Positions 8,052-15,948 of a stretch of DNA of 48,000 nt are shown here, piece after piece. Location: NCBI GenBank assembly GCA_017634575.1, contig JAGBND010000078.1, forward strand, positions 1-48,000, written 5' to 3'. Position numbers and translations under genes: made by a program. Every line of letters begins with the position of its first letter. Position 1 is the stretch's first letter. Origin of the DNA: Bacillota bacterium (GTDB taxonomy: Bacteria > Bacillota > Clostridia > Lachnospirales > Bianqueaceae). The notes under the pieces are model-generated. The model saw only the letters and a program-made list of their open reading frames with translations, did not search any database and was not told the origin of the DNA.

Positions 8052-9809
8052 ATGAAATGTCTGATTGTGGCTGTCAATGCCAAATATATCCATTCATCCG
8101 GAGCGGTATATTCCCTAAAAACCTATGCGGATTGTTTTTACCGATCCCATGGGGTAAAGGATATTCAGCTGAAGGTGATGGAGTTTACAATCAATCAGCC
8201 TGAGCTGATGATTTATTACGATCTTTTAAAGGAACAGGCAGATGTTATTGCATTTGCCTGTTATCTTTGGAATATTACCATGATTCGGGATCTGCTAAGG
8301 GATTTGAAGGCCGTGAGGCCTGCGCTTCATATTCTGCTGGGAGGACCGGAGGTTTCCTATGGCCTGGAAGGAAAAGCGCTGGATGCTTCGCTGGTGGATG
8401 GGATTATCGCAGGCGAAGGGGAGCGGGCTTTTACCGCATCTTTGCTCATGGAGGCATCAGACAGAGAAGCTGACCTCAAAAAGCGTCAGGCCTTTCTTTC
8501 ATTGATTCCCGAATCCTGGAAGATTGAAAAAGACGCTCATGTGATATCGGCCTTTCCCATCGAAGACCTGGCGGAGCTGCCCTTTCTCTATGAAGACCTT
8601 ACCCCTTTTAAAGACCGGATTCTCTACTACGAGGCTTCCCGGGGCTGTCCTTTTTCCTGCAGCTATTGTCTCTCTTCCGTGGAAACCGGAGGCAGGAAAG
8701 TGCGGGAGCTGCCCCTTGAAAGGGTGTTTAGCGAGCTGGCTGAGCTTGTGAAGGCAAAGGTTAAGACCATTAAGTTTGTGGACAGAACCTTTAACTGCCA
8801 TCCCAAAAGAGCCGAAGCGATTCTGGACTGGATTTTCCGGCTGCCGGAAGACTGTGATACCACTTTTCATTTCGAAATAGAAGCAGGGATCCTGAGCAGC
8901 CGATTGATCGAACAGCTTAATGGCATGCCGGACGGCCGGGTTCAGGTGGAAGCGGGCATTCAGTCAACCTGTCCTGAAGCCCTGATGGCGGTGAGCCGAA
9001 GCCCGAAGGTGGATGTGATCTTTGCGCATCTTAAGAAGCTGCTTGAGACGGACAATGTGAATGTGCACGTCGATCTGATTGCCGGTCTGCCTTACGAAAA
9101 CCTGCAGATCTTCAAACAGTCCTTTAATGATGTCTATTCCCTGCACGCCCATCAGTTTCAGCTGGGCTTTTTGAAGCTGCTAAGCGGCAGTCCCATGGAG
9201 CAGGAGAGGGAAGCCTACGGTTATGTGTTTTCCCAGAATCCGCCCTATGAAATCCTTAGAAACCGATATGTAAGCACGGAGGATCTGTATTATCTAAAAC
9301 AGATCGAAGATGTTTTGGAGAAATACTGGAACAGCTGCCGCTTTAAGACCACCATGCTGGCTCTGGAGCCCTGTTTTGACTCTCCCTTTGAATTGATGGA
9401 TCAGCTGCGGGAATTTCTGGACCAAAACGGGGCTTTGCTCCTGCCGGCCGGGATGCAGCAGCTCTTTGATCTGCTGAGTCAATGGCTGATCTCTCTTTAT
9501 GAGAAAGAACTATTTCACAAGGAAGCGCTTCGAAAGTTTCAGGCATCGCTGCTCTTTGATTTTTATGCTGCCTCTGCCTCGGACCATTTTCCCCTGGGAC
9601 TGGAAAAGGCGGCACAGGGAGCTCTTTCACCCAAGGCGCGAAAGATGAGGGCAGAGGAAATCCTGCGCAGCCTGGATGAGAAAAACCCGGCAGTTAAAAA
9701 CCACCGGGTCAGAGTCAGGCCGATTTTTGATCAGCTATATGCCTTTGATTATTCAGAGAAAAACAAGGTTTGGGGAACATTTATCTGTCTGGGGAATTTT
9801 CCTTCCTGA
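8052..9809 (+). CDS. B12-binding domain radical SAM protein (DUF4080 type)
   Basis: The protein has 585 residues. An N-terminal cobalamin-binding-like Rossmann domain (about 1-140: 'CLIVAVNAKYIHSS', 'ILLGGPEVSY', 'GIIAGEGE') is followed by a radical SAM core with the CxxxCxxC cluster Cys199, Cys203 and Cys206 in 'RGCPFSCSYCLSS'. A C-terminal extension of roughly 170 residues fits DUF4080. Such proteins use a [4Fe-4S] cluster and S-adenosylmethionine, with cobalamin, for methylation or rearrangement. The substrate is unknown. The start codon ATG at 8052 lies 26 bases after the upstream gene, so it may be part of the same transcript. It ends 65 bases before the convergent dehydrogenase, with no clear terminator between them. 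Confidence 0.85.
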   Translation: MKCLIVAVNAKYIHSSGAVYSLKTYADCFYRSHGVKDIQLKVMEFTINQPELMIYYDLLKEQADVIAFACYLWNITMIRDLLRDLKAVRPALHILLGGPEVSYGLEGKALDASLVDGIIAGEGERAFTASLLMEASDREADLKKRQAFLSLIPESWKIEKDAHVISAFPIEDLAELPFLYEDLTPFKDRILYYEASRGCPFSCSYCLSSVETGGRKVRELPLERVFSELAELVKAKVKTIKFVDRTFNCHPKRAEAILDWIFRLPEDCDTTFHFEIEAGILSSRLIEQLNGMPDGRVQVEAGIQSTCPEALMAVSRSPKVDVIFAHLKKLLETDNVNVHVDLIAGLPYENLQIFKQSFNDVYSLHAHQFQLGFLKLLSGSPMEQEREAYGYVFSQNPPYEILRNRYVSTEDLYYLKQIEDVLEKYWNSCRFKTTMLALEPCFDSPFELMDQLREFLDQNGALLLPAGMQQLFDLLSQWLISLYEKELFHKEALRKFQASLLFDFYAASASDHFPLGLEKAAQGALSPKARKMRAEEILRSLDEKNPAVKNHRVRVRPIFDQLYAFDYSEKNKVWGTFICLGNFPS

Positions 9810-9874
9810 ACATAACGGCTGCTTTAGATCAGCGTGTTTTGGGCGGGAAGGTACAGAGGCAAATGCTGCAAAGG

Positions 9875-10585
9875 TCAGTATGCCCCGTCCAGCGGAATGA
9901 CCGCGCCGCTCAGGTAGGAGCTTTTCTCGCTGCAGAGATAGAAAACAAGGTCCGCTGCCTCCTCGGGGCGGCCCAGACGGCCGAGGCCGATGGAATCTTC
10001 CAGCATGGAGCGTTCTTCGGGGGAGAGGAATGCGTTCATGGAAGTATCGATAGCGCCTGCGGCGATGGCGTTTACCCGGATGCCTGATGGCGCCAGCTCC
10101 CTGGCCAGAGCTTTGGTGAAAGCATTCAGACCGCCTTTGGAGGCCGAGTAGGCCGCCTCCATGGATGCGCCATAGGTTCCCCACATGGAACTGATATTGA
10201 CGATGCAGCCGCTCTTTCTTTGGATCATGCCGGGAAGGGCGGCTTTCGTGACTAAAAAGGGCGCCCTTAAGTTTACCTGCATCAGCCTATCCCAGTCGTC
10301 TACGCTCATATCCTGGATCAGGCCGATGTAGGAGACGCCGGCGTTGTTGACAACGGCATCCAGAGCGGGGCAGCTCTCATGGATGATCTCAAAGAGACGG
10401 TCGATTTCCTCAGGACGTGCAAGGTCGCAGGAAACGGGATAAACAGAGGGCAGTTCCTGGCAGATCTGCATCAGGGATTGTATGTGTCTCGCACACGCGA
10501 AGACCCGCCAGCCGTTTTGGGCAAATAATCTCGTGATAGCTGATCCTATGCCGCGAGATGCGCCTGTCACTAATATGGATTTCAT
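9875..10585 (-). CDS. Short-chain dehydrogenase/reductase (FabG-like)
   Basis: The protein has 236 residues and is a complete classical SDR. It shows the nucleotide-binding 'TGASRGIG' (residues 7-14), 'NNAG', the Ser of 'NISSMWG', the catalytic Tyr-x3-Lys in 'YSASKGG' (about residue 147) and the C-terminal 'SGAVIPLDGAY'. It should reduce or oxidise a carbonyl/alcohol with NAD(P)H. FabG (3-oxoacyl-ACP reductase) is the nearest family, but there are no fatty-acid genes around it, so the substrate is uncertain. The start at 10585 is supported by AAGGGAG upstream. The longer in-frame extension to 10669 runs through the promoter and is not used. Confidence 0.85.
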   Translation of the reverse strand: MKSILVTGASRGIGSAITRLFAQNGWRVFACARHIQSLMQICQELPSVYPVSCDLARPEEIDRLFEIIHESCPALDAVVNNAGVSYIGLIQDMSVDDWDRLMQVNLRAPFLVTKAALPGMIQRKSGCIVNISSMWGTYGASMEAAYSASKGGLNAFTKALARELAPSGIRVNAIAAGAIDTSMNAFLSPEERSMLEDSIGLGRLGRPEEAADLVFYLCSEKSSYLSGAVIPLDGAY

Positions 10586-10631
10586 TGAAAATGTCTCCCT
10601 TACAAATACAAATGTGGTCATTCCGGGTATG

Positions 10632-10660
10632 ATTGTATCATATTTTTTTGCTTTTAGCAA
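10632..10660 (-). promoter_or_regulatory. Promoter of the SDR gene
   Basis: On the minus strand, TTGCTA (10660-10655), a 17-base spacer and TACAAT (10637-10632) form a good sigma-A promoter. It is divergent from the ABC ATPase gene starting at 10775. Confidence 0.65.
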
Positions 10661-10774
10661 AAGTAACAAATAGGGTGAATGATTTTTGTTGATAAGGCCG
10701 ATAGCCTTTTTTGAAAAAAACGTGTAATATAGTTTTAAAGTATTTATTATGAAAGCTTTTTAAGGAGGCAATCG

Positions 10775-11887
10775 ATGGCTAGTCTATCACTCAGAAACAT
10801 TAAGAAGACATATTCAAACGGGATTACAGCTGTAAACAATTTTAATCTGGATATCGAAGATCAGGAATTTATTATCTTTGTCGGCCCCTCCGGCTGCGGT
10901 AAATCCACCACCCTTCGTATGATCGCAGGTCTTGAAGAGATCAGCGACGGCGAGCTTTACATCGGCGACAAGCTGATGAACGACGTTGCTCCCAAAGATC
11001 GTGATATCGCCATGGTTTTCCAGAACTATGCTCTGTATCCGCATATGACGGTTTTCGACAATATGGCCTTTGGTCTGAAACTGAGAAAAACCCCGAAAGC
11101 AGAGATTGAGCAGCGTGTTCATGAAGCAGCCCGCATCCTTGAGATCGAGCATCTTCTTGACCGTAAACCGAAAGCTCTTTCCGGCGGTCAGAGACAGCGT
11201 GTTGCCATGGGCCGCGCCATTGTCCGTAACCCCAAGGTCTTCCTGATGGATGAGCCTCTGTCCAACCTTGATGCCAAGCTTCGTGTTCAGATGCGTATCG
11301 AGATTTCCCGTCTGCACGAAAGACTGAATGCTACCATTATCTATGTTACCCATGACCAGGTTGAGGCTATGACCCTTGGTACCAGAATCGTTGTTATGAA
11401 GGACGGTCTGATGCAGCAGGTTGACTCTCCCATCAAACTGTACAACGAGCCCCAGAACCTGTTTGTTGCCGGCTTCATCGGTTCTCCTCAGATGAACTTT
11501 ATCGATGCCGTTCCTCAGAAGGAAGGAAACAACATTTATCTTACCTTCCATGGACAGAAGGTTCTTCTGACCAATGAAAAGGCCAGAAGAGTTGTGGATG
11601 GCGGTTATCTCGGCCAGACGGTTGTGATGGGTATTCGTCCGGAAGACATCCACGAAACCGAAGCAGCCCTTGCCCAGTTCCCGGATGACACGATTGTCGC
11701 TGAGGTAAATGCTACTGAGCTACTTGGCGCTGAGATGCATCTGTATATCAACATCGATGAAGTGGATCTGGTTGCAAAGGTCAGCCCCAGACTTCAGGTT
11801 AAGAACGGCGATAAGGTTAAACTTGCGCTGGATGCAAACCGTATTCACGTATTCGACAAGGAAACTGAGCTTACCATCACCAACTGA
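10775..11887 (+). CDS. ugpC: Sugar ABC transporter ATPase, MsmK/UgpC/MalK type
   Basis: This 370-residue protein is a full MalK-like ATPase. It has Walker A 'GPSGCGKST' (about 38-46), Q-loop 'FQNYALYPHM', the signature 'LSGGQRQRVAMGRA', Walker B 'VFLMDEPLSNLD' and the switch His in 'YVTHDQVEAM'. A C-terminal TOBE/regulatory domain runs from about residue 235. Such ATPases hydrolyse ATP to drive import through several carbohydrate CUT1 permeases. It stands alone: no permease or binding protein is near, which fits a shared MsmK/MsmX-type energiser. AGGAGG precedes the ATG. Synonymous codon choice looks more biased (many GTT, CGT, CTT, TAC) than in its neighbours, suggesting high expression. The symbol msmK or msmX would be equally valid. 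Confidence 0.92.
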   Translation: MASLSLRNIKKTYSNGITAVNNFNLDIEDQEFIIFVGPSGCGKSTTLRMIAGLEEISDGELYIGDKLMNDVAPKDRDIAMVFQNYALYPHMTVFDNMAFGLKLRKTPKAEIEQRVHEAARILEIEHLLDRKPKALSGGQRQRVAMGRAIVRNPKVFLMDEPLSNLDAKLRVQMRIEISRLHERLNATIIYVTHDQVEAMTLGTRIVVMKDGLMQQVDSPIKLYNEPQNLFVAGFIGSPQMNFIDAVPQKEGNNIYLTFHGQKVLLTNEKARRVVDGGYLGQTVVMGIRPEDIHETEAALAQFPDDTIVAEVNATELLGAEMHLYINIDEVDLVAKVSPRLQVKNGDKVKLALDANRIHVFDKETELTITN

Positions 11888-11909
11888 TTTTTGGATAGTT
11901 GATTTTCCG

Positions 11910-11940
11910 CACCCCTGCGATTTGCAGGGGTGTTTGTTTT
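11910..11940 (+). terminator. Rho-independent terminator after the sugar ATPase gene
   Basis: CACCCCTGC (11910-11918) pairs perfectly with GCAGGGGTG (11924-11932), followed by TTTGTTTT. Confidence 0.9.
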
Positions 11941-11978
11941 GGAAGCCGCTTGGTCGAACACGTTTTTTTCACAAAAAG

Positions 11979-12007
11979 TTTACCTTGCGGCCTCATTGTG
12001 ATAAAAT
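11979..12007 (+). promoter_or_regulatory. Promoter of the S41 protease operon
   Basis: TTTACC (11979-11984), a 17-base spacer and TAAAAT (12002-12007), 43 bases before the ATG at 12051. Confidence 0.5.
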
Positions 12008-12050
12008 ATATATGTTATCTTTATGGAAATTCTAATGGAGTAAAACTATT

Positions 12051-13625
12051 ATGAGCTATCAAAAAGGATCAGATCCGATTACACCTTCAGATATCAGTCA
12101 GGATGGAAGCCAGGGCTATATGCAGAACCCGGTGCAGCCCGGAAATTCGATTTATGCGCAGAACACGTCCCAGGCAGGAAATCCGGGCTACGGCCAGAAT
12201 CTGTCTGCGCCCGGAAATCCGGGCTACGGTCAGAATCCGTCCTGGTCTGCAAATCCCGGCTATGCTAAGAACCAGGCGCAGATGGGCAACGGGTTTTATG
12301 GGGACAAGCAGGCTCCGTCCTATCCTTACCAGGTCCAGCCGGGGCCGTTTATCCAGCCGGCGCCGAAAAAGAAGCGCTTTGCCGGTCCGTTTTTCATCGG
12401 CCTTGGATCCGGCATTTTGCTGGCCGGGATTATCTTCATGGTTATCCTGGTACGCAATCCGATTTTCTCAACTCTGTCCCAGAGCGGCGGCCTGACGGTT
12501 GAAGAGGGCGCCGAGATGATCCAGAAAACCGATGTTCTGGTTCGTTATATCGATGAAATGTTCTACACCGACGTGGATAATTCCCAGATTCTGGATGGCG
12601 CCTATCACGGAGCCATCAATGGTCTGAACGATAAATATGCCTCTTACTTCAATCAGAAGGAATATACCGACTATATGGAAAGCGCCAGCGGCAACTATGT
12701 GGGAATCGGCGTAACGGTTTCCCTCGCGGAAGAAGAGGGCGGCGCCATGGTGGAGGATGTGAATCCCATGGGCGGCGCCTTTGAAGCAGGCATCCAGGTT
12801 GGAGACAGAATCGTCAAAGCGGATGATGCGGATCTCACCGGCCTGACGCTGGATCAGATCGTGAGCCATATCCGCGGCGATGAAGGCACCAGCGTTGAGG
12901 TGACCTTTATCAGGGATGGACAGCCGCAGACAGTTTCCATTGTCAGACGGCAGCTGGAATCCATCACCGTCCGCAGCGGAATGCTGCCCGGAAATATCGG
13001 ATATCTCAGCCTGGCAGGCTTTGAAGGCACGACCACAGGACAGTTCCAGACCGCCCTGGAGGATCTGAAAAATCAGGGAATGAAGGCCATGGTGCTCGAT
13101 CTGAGAGACAACCCGGGAGGACGGGTGGATGTGGTCACAGCCATTGCGGATGAAATGATGGACGCCGGCATGATTACCTATATCGAGGACAAGACAGGTT
13201 ACCGGGAAAATTTCTATTCCTCGGATAACCGAAGCTTTGATATGCCCCTGGTTGTTCTGGTGAACGAAAATTCCGCCAGCGCCTCGGAGCTTTTATCCGG
13301 CGCCCTCCAGGCCAGAGGCTTCGCCAAGCTGGTGGGAACCACGACCTTTGGCAAGGGCATCGTGCAGACCACGGTGCCGCTGTATGACGCTTCAGCTGTC
13401 AAATTGACCACCGCCAGGTATTATCTTCCCGACGGCCGCTGCATCCATGGAGAAGGCGTTCAGCCGGATTATGTGGTGGAGCTTCCGGAAAATGAAACGC
13501 TGAATACCCTGCGGGGCCTGGAGAGCATTCCGGATCTTAGACGGGATACGCAGCTTCAGAAGGCCCTTGAGCTTTTAGGGGTTGACCCGGCCCAGATTAT
13601 TAACCAGTTAGAAGATGCATCGTAA
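12051..13625 (+). CDS. Carboxy-terminal processing serine peptidase, family S41 (CtpA-like)
   Basis: The 524-residue protein has a cytoplasmic, low-complexity N-terminal tail (1-109), one transmembrane helix (about 111-134) after the basic stretch KKKR, a PDZ domain (about 205-285) and an S41 protease domain. Spacing relative to known CtpB/Prc dyads points to Ser410 in 'NSASASE', Lys435 in 'FGKG' and Gln439 as catalytic residues. The protease domain should lie outside the membrane and cleave protein C-termini. The tail contains six 12-residue Gly/Asn/Tyr/Gln repeats, unusual for this family. It is followed at once by nth and a small membrane protein gene, probably one operon. The ATG follows a GGAG at 12037-12040. 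Confidence 0.92.
   Translation: MSYQKGSDPITPSDISQDGSQGYMQNPVQPGNSIYAQNTSQAGNPGYGQNLSAPGNPGYGQNPSWSANPGYAKNQAQMGNGFYGDKQAPSYPYQVQPGPFIQPAPKKKRFAGPFFIGLGSGILLAGIIFMVILVRNPIFSTLSQSGGLTVEEGAEMIQKTDVLVRYIDEMFYTDVDNSQILDGAYHGAINGLNDKYASYFNQKEYTDYMESASGNYVGIGVTVSLAEEEGGAMVEDVNPMGGAFEAGIQVGDRIVKADDADLTGLTLDQIVSHIRGDEGTSVEVTFIRDGQPQTVSIVRRQLESITVRSGMLPGNIGYLSLAGFEGTTTGQFQTALEDLKNQGMKAMVLDLRDNPGGRVDVVTAIADEMMDAGMITYIEDKTGYRENFYSSDNRSFDMPLVVLVNENSASASELLSGALQARGFAKLVGTTTFGKGIVQTTVPLYDASAVKLTTARYYLPDGRCIHGEGVQPDYVVELPENETLNTLRGLESIPDLRRDTQLQKALELLGVDPAQIINQLEDAS
12105..12320 (+). repeat. Six tandem 36-bp coding repeats in the S41 protease gene
   Basis: Residues 19-90 of the protease are six in-phase 12-residue units of the pattern G-N-P-G-Y-x-Q-N-x-x-x-x. 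Units 3 and 4 are nearly identical in DNA around 'GGAAATCCGGGCTACGG', so copy-number change by slippage is plausible. Confidence 0.8.
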
Positions 13626-13635
13626 GGAGCCGCAT

Positions 13636-14259
13636 ATGGAGCAAAAAACCATCGATATTTTGGATATTCTGGACCAGACCTATCCCGATGCGGATTGTGA
13701 ATTAACCCACGACACGCCGCTGCAGCTTTTGACTTCCACCGTTCTTTCGGCTCAGACCACAGATAAGCAGGTCAACAAGGTAACCGCGGTTCTGTACCGG
13801 GATCATCCGGACCTGGATTCGCTGCTTACCCTGAGCATGGATGAGATTAAAGATTATATCCGCACCTTAGGCTTCTTCAATATGAAGGCCGAGCACCTGT
13901 ATTATATGTGGCGCATGCTGAAGGATGAATATGGCGGCGAGGTTCCCAGAACCATGGAGGAGCTGGTGAAGCTGCCGGGCGTCGGCCGCAAAACCGCAAA
14001 TGTGGTTCTCGGCTTTGCCTTCGGCATCCCCTCCATTCCGGTAGACACCCATGTTTTCAGGGTATCCAACCGGCTGGGGCTTGCCCATTCCAAAGACGTG
14101 GAGCATACGGAGAAGGATCTGATGAATGCCATTGATCCATCTCTGTGGACTAAGGCCCATGTGCTGCTGATTTTCCATGGACGGAGGATCTGCAGCGCCC
14201 AGAGGCCCAAATGCGACGCTTGTCCTGTCAGAAATCTATGTGAATATGGAGGCAAATGA
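13636..14259 (+). CDS. nth: Endonuclease III (DNA glycosylase/AP lyase)
   Basis: The protein has 207 residues, the usual Nth length. It removes oxidised pyrimidines and nicks abasic sites in base excision repair. The helix-hairpin-helix 'LPGVGRKTANVV' carries catalytic Lys119, and 'VDTHVFRVSNR' carries Asp137. The C-terminal cluster Cys-x6-Cys-x2-Cys-x5-Cys ('CSAQRPKCDACPVRNLC') binds [4Fe-4S]. The ATG at 13636 follows AAGGAG with six bases between. An in-frame ATG at 13615 lies inside the protease gene and has no such site. The stop overlaps the start of the next gene. Confidence 0.95.
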   Translation: MEQKTIDILDILDQTYPDADCELTHDTPLQLLTSTVLSAQTTDKQVNKVTAVLYRDHPDLDSLLTLSMDEIKDYIRTLGFFNMKAEHLYYMWRMLKDEYGGEVPRTMEELVKLPGVGRKTANVVLGFAFGIPSIPVDTHVFRVSNRLGLAHSKDVEHTEKDLMNAIDPSLWTKAHVLLIFHGRRICSAQRPKCDACPVRNLCEYGGK

Positions 14260-14786
14260 TGGCTCAGGAGGAACTCTTTCTGGAACAGATGGTGCGCAGA
14301 GGAACGGATAAGGAGGTGCTGATCAAACGGATTTTGCTGGTCATCAGCGCGCTGGTAATCTGTGTGCTTCCTTATGCCATCAGCCTGACAGCCGGATATC
14401 TGGCCGGTCCCGTCATTATGATAGCCGCTGCCCTTGCTGTGTGGATTCTTTGGCGGCGGGCCTACCGGGAATATGAGTACATCTTCACCGATGGAACCTT
14501 GGATATTGATATTATTTTCAACCGTTCCAGCCGCAAGCACGTTGCCAGCTTCGATGTCAAAAAAGCCCGCCTCATCGCTCCGTCGGACGACGAAAAAAAT
14601 AAAGCCCTCATCGAAGGCAAATATGAAAAAACCATCTACGCAGGTGCCGGCGAGATTACGCCATCCACCTATGTCCTCTTAGGTCAGTTAGGGGATAAGA
14701 CCTGCAAACTGTACTTCGACCCCAATGAGGAATTGCTAAAAGCCATTAAACATTCTGCTCCAAGAATCACACTCGTAAGATCATAA
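14259..14786 (+). CDS. Small membrane protein of the DUF6106 type
   Basis: The protein has 175 residues of unknown function. Two hydrophobic segments near residues 22-60 are followed by a hydrophilic cytoplasmic domain with 'YEYIFTDGTLDID' and 'FNRSSRKHVASFD'. The composition and length suit the uncharacterised DUF6106 family of Clostridia. The start could be ATG 14256 or 14259. The second is better spaced (six bases) from GGAGG at 14248-14252. Either way it overlaps the nth stop, so the two are translationally coupled. Nothing in it points to catalysis. Confidence 0.7.
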   Translation: MAQEELFLEQMVRRGTDKEVLIKRILLVISALVICVLPYAISLTAGYLAGPVIMIAAALAVWILWRRAYREYEYIFTDGTLDIDIIFNRSSRKHVASFDVKKARLIAPSDDEKNKALIEGKYEKTIYAGAGEITPSTYVLLGQLGDKTCKLYFDPNEELLKAIKHSAPRITLVRS

Positions 14787-14817
14787 AAACAATATTTTTA
14801 TTTTGCCATAAAGCAGA

Positions 14818-14915
14818 GCAGCTATATATCTCCCCTGCAGACGCCTTCCGCATATCTTAAGAATTTTAATCCCGTTAGAATGGCGGCAGAGTATGCAGGG
14901 GAGATAGATAGCTGC
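14818..14915. repeat. 22-bp inverted repeat flanking a 54-bp spacer
   Basis: The left arm (14818-14839) and right arm (14894-14915) are reverse complements at 21 of 22 positions, with the core CTCCCCTGCA/TGCAGGGGAG. The pair sits between two convergent genes. No T-run follows either arm, so it is not an ordinary terminator. See findings. Confidence 0.75.
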
Positions 14916-14936
14916 GACAACAAACCTGTAATCGTA

Positions 14937-15926
14937 TTATTGTTTCCTCGTCCTTAAATCTGGTCCGAAAAACCGGATAAACCGATAGGAGCCCTTAAAC
15001 CGGGAGTAGAGCCGGTCCATATAGGTGGTGCGCAGTTTTTCAGGATCCAGATTGGTGGAGATCAAGGTGCTCTTGTGTGACAGAATTCTGGTATTGATGC
15101 ATTCAAAAAGATCGGCAGCTGTTACCTGATTGATGTATTCAGCGCCCAAATCATCCAAAATCAACAGATCAACCCGGGGGATTTCATCGTGAATCATCCC
15201 GGCTTTTTCTGTTTCCTGGGGATTACGGTGGAAACGGTATTCCTCCATGGCGCTGGTCAGCTGGTTGGCGGTCAGGTAGAGCACCGTAAAGCCTCTGTCC
15301 AGAACAGCCTTGGCGATGCAGTCCAGCAGAAAGGTCTTTCCCGTTCCGGGAGGGCCGTGGAAGATAAGGCTGTGGGGATTGTTATGGGGAAAAGCCTGTG
15401 AAAAGGCCTTCATTTCAGCCAGAATCTGCTGCATGTTCCGGTAGGGGGTAATGGACATACCCGGCATTATCTTGCGGCTGAACAGCTCGGCATCGAAGGT
15501 GTCAAAGCTTTTGATGGCAAGCTCCTGGCGGATTCCGGAAGCATCGTAGGAAAGATCGATCAGCCGCTGCCTGAAGCAAACGCAGCGCCCTCCGTCGGGA
15601 AGGTAACCGGTATCTTCGCAGAGGGGGCATGCAAAAACAGGCTTCAGATAATCGGGACTGAAGCCGAGAGAGGCTAAAAGAGCCGCTTTTTCGCTGCGCA
15701 GCTCCTGGTTTTCTTTTTTTAGTTTTTGTTTCAGCGTTTCTTTATCCAGGCCTGCCGTTAAATAGGTCCGGATGGCATTCATGCCGGTGCTTTCCAGCTT
15801 CTCATCAATTTCACGGATCCGGGGGAGGCGGGCATAGATTTCTTCTTTACGGGAAACAGCGGCAGAGAATGCCTGCCGCCTTTTTTCTTCGTATTCCCGG
15901 GTGATTTTGTTTATTTTATCATCCAT
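14937..15926 (-). CDS. Helicase loader-like ATPase (DnaI/DnaC/IstB type)
   Basis: The protein has 329 residues. An N-terminal coiled-coil-like region (1-100) is followed by a zinc-site-like 'CPLCEDTGYLPDGGRCVCF' segment and then an AAA+ domain. The AAA+ domain has Walker A 'GPPGTGKTFLLDCIA', Walker B 'LLILDDLGAE' and sensor 'LISTNLDPEKL'. This layout matches DnaI of Bacillus, which loads the replicative helicase onto DNA. It lies 22 bases downstream of the DnaD-like gene in one operon, as primosome genes often do. It is not part of an insertion sequence, since no transposase is near, so the IstB alternative is unlikely. ATG at 15926 is the only sensible start. Confidence 0.87.
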   Translation of the reverse strand: MDDKINKITREYEEKRRQAFSAAVSRKEEIYARLPRIREIDEKLESTGMNAIRTYLTAGLDKETLKQKLKKENQELRSEKAALLASLGFSPDYLKPVFACPLCEDTGYLPDGGRCVCFRQRLIDLSYDASGIRQELAIKSFDTFDAELFSRKIMPGMSITPYRNMQQILAEMKAFSQAFPHNNPHSLIFHGPPGTGKTFLLDCIAKAVLDRGFTVLYLTANQLTSAMEEYRFHRNPQETEKAGMIHDEIPRVDLLILDDLGAEYINQVTAADLFECINTRILSHKSTLISTNLDPEKLRTTYMDRLYSRFKGSYRFIRFFGPDLRTRKQ

Positions 15927-15948
15927 TTCGATGTCTTATCCAAAAGTT

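Noticed and set aside
14937..15926. IstB-type insertion sequence ATPase
   Set aside because: No transposase, terminal repeats or target duplication. The DnaD-like gene upstream makes a helicase loader role far more likely.
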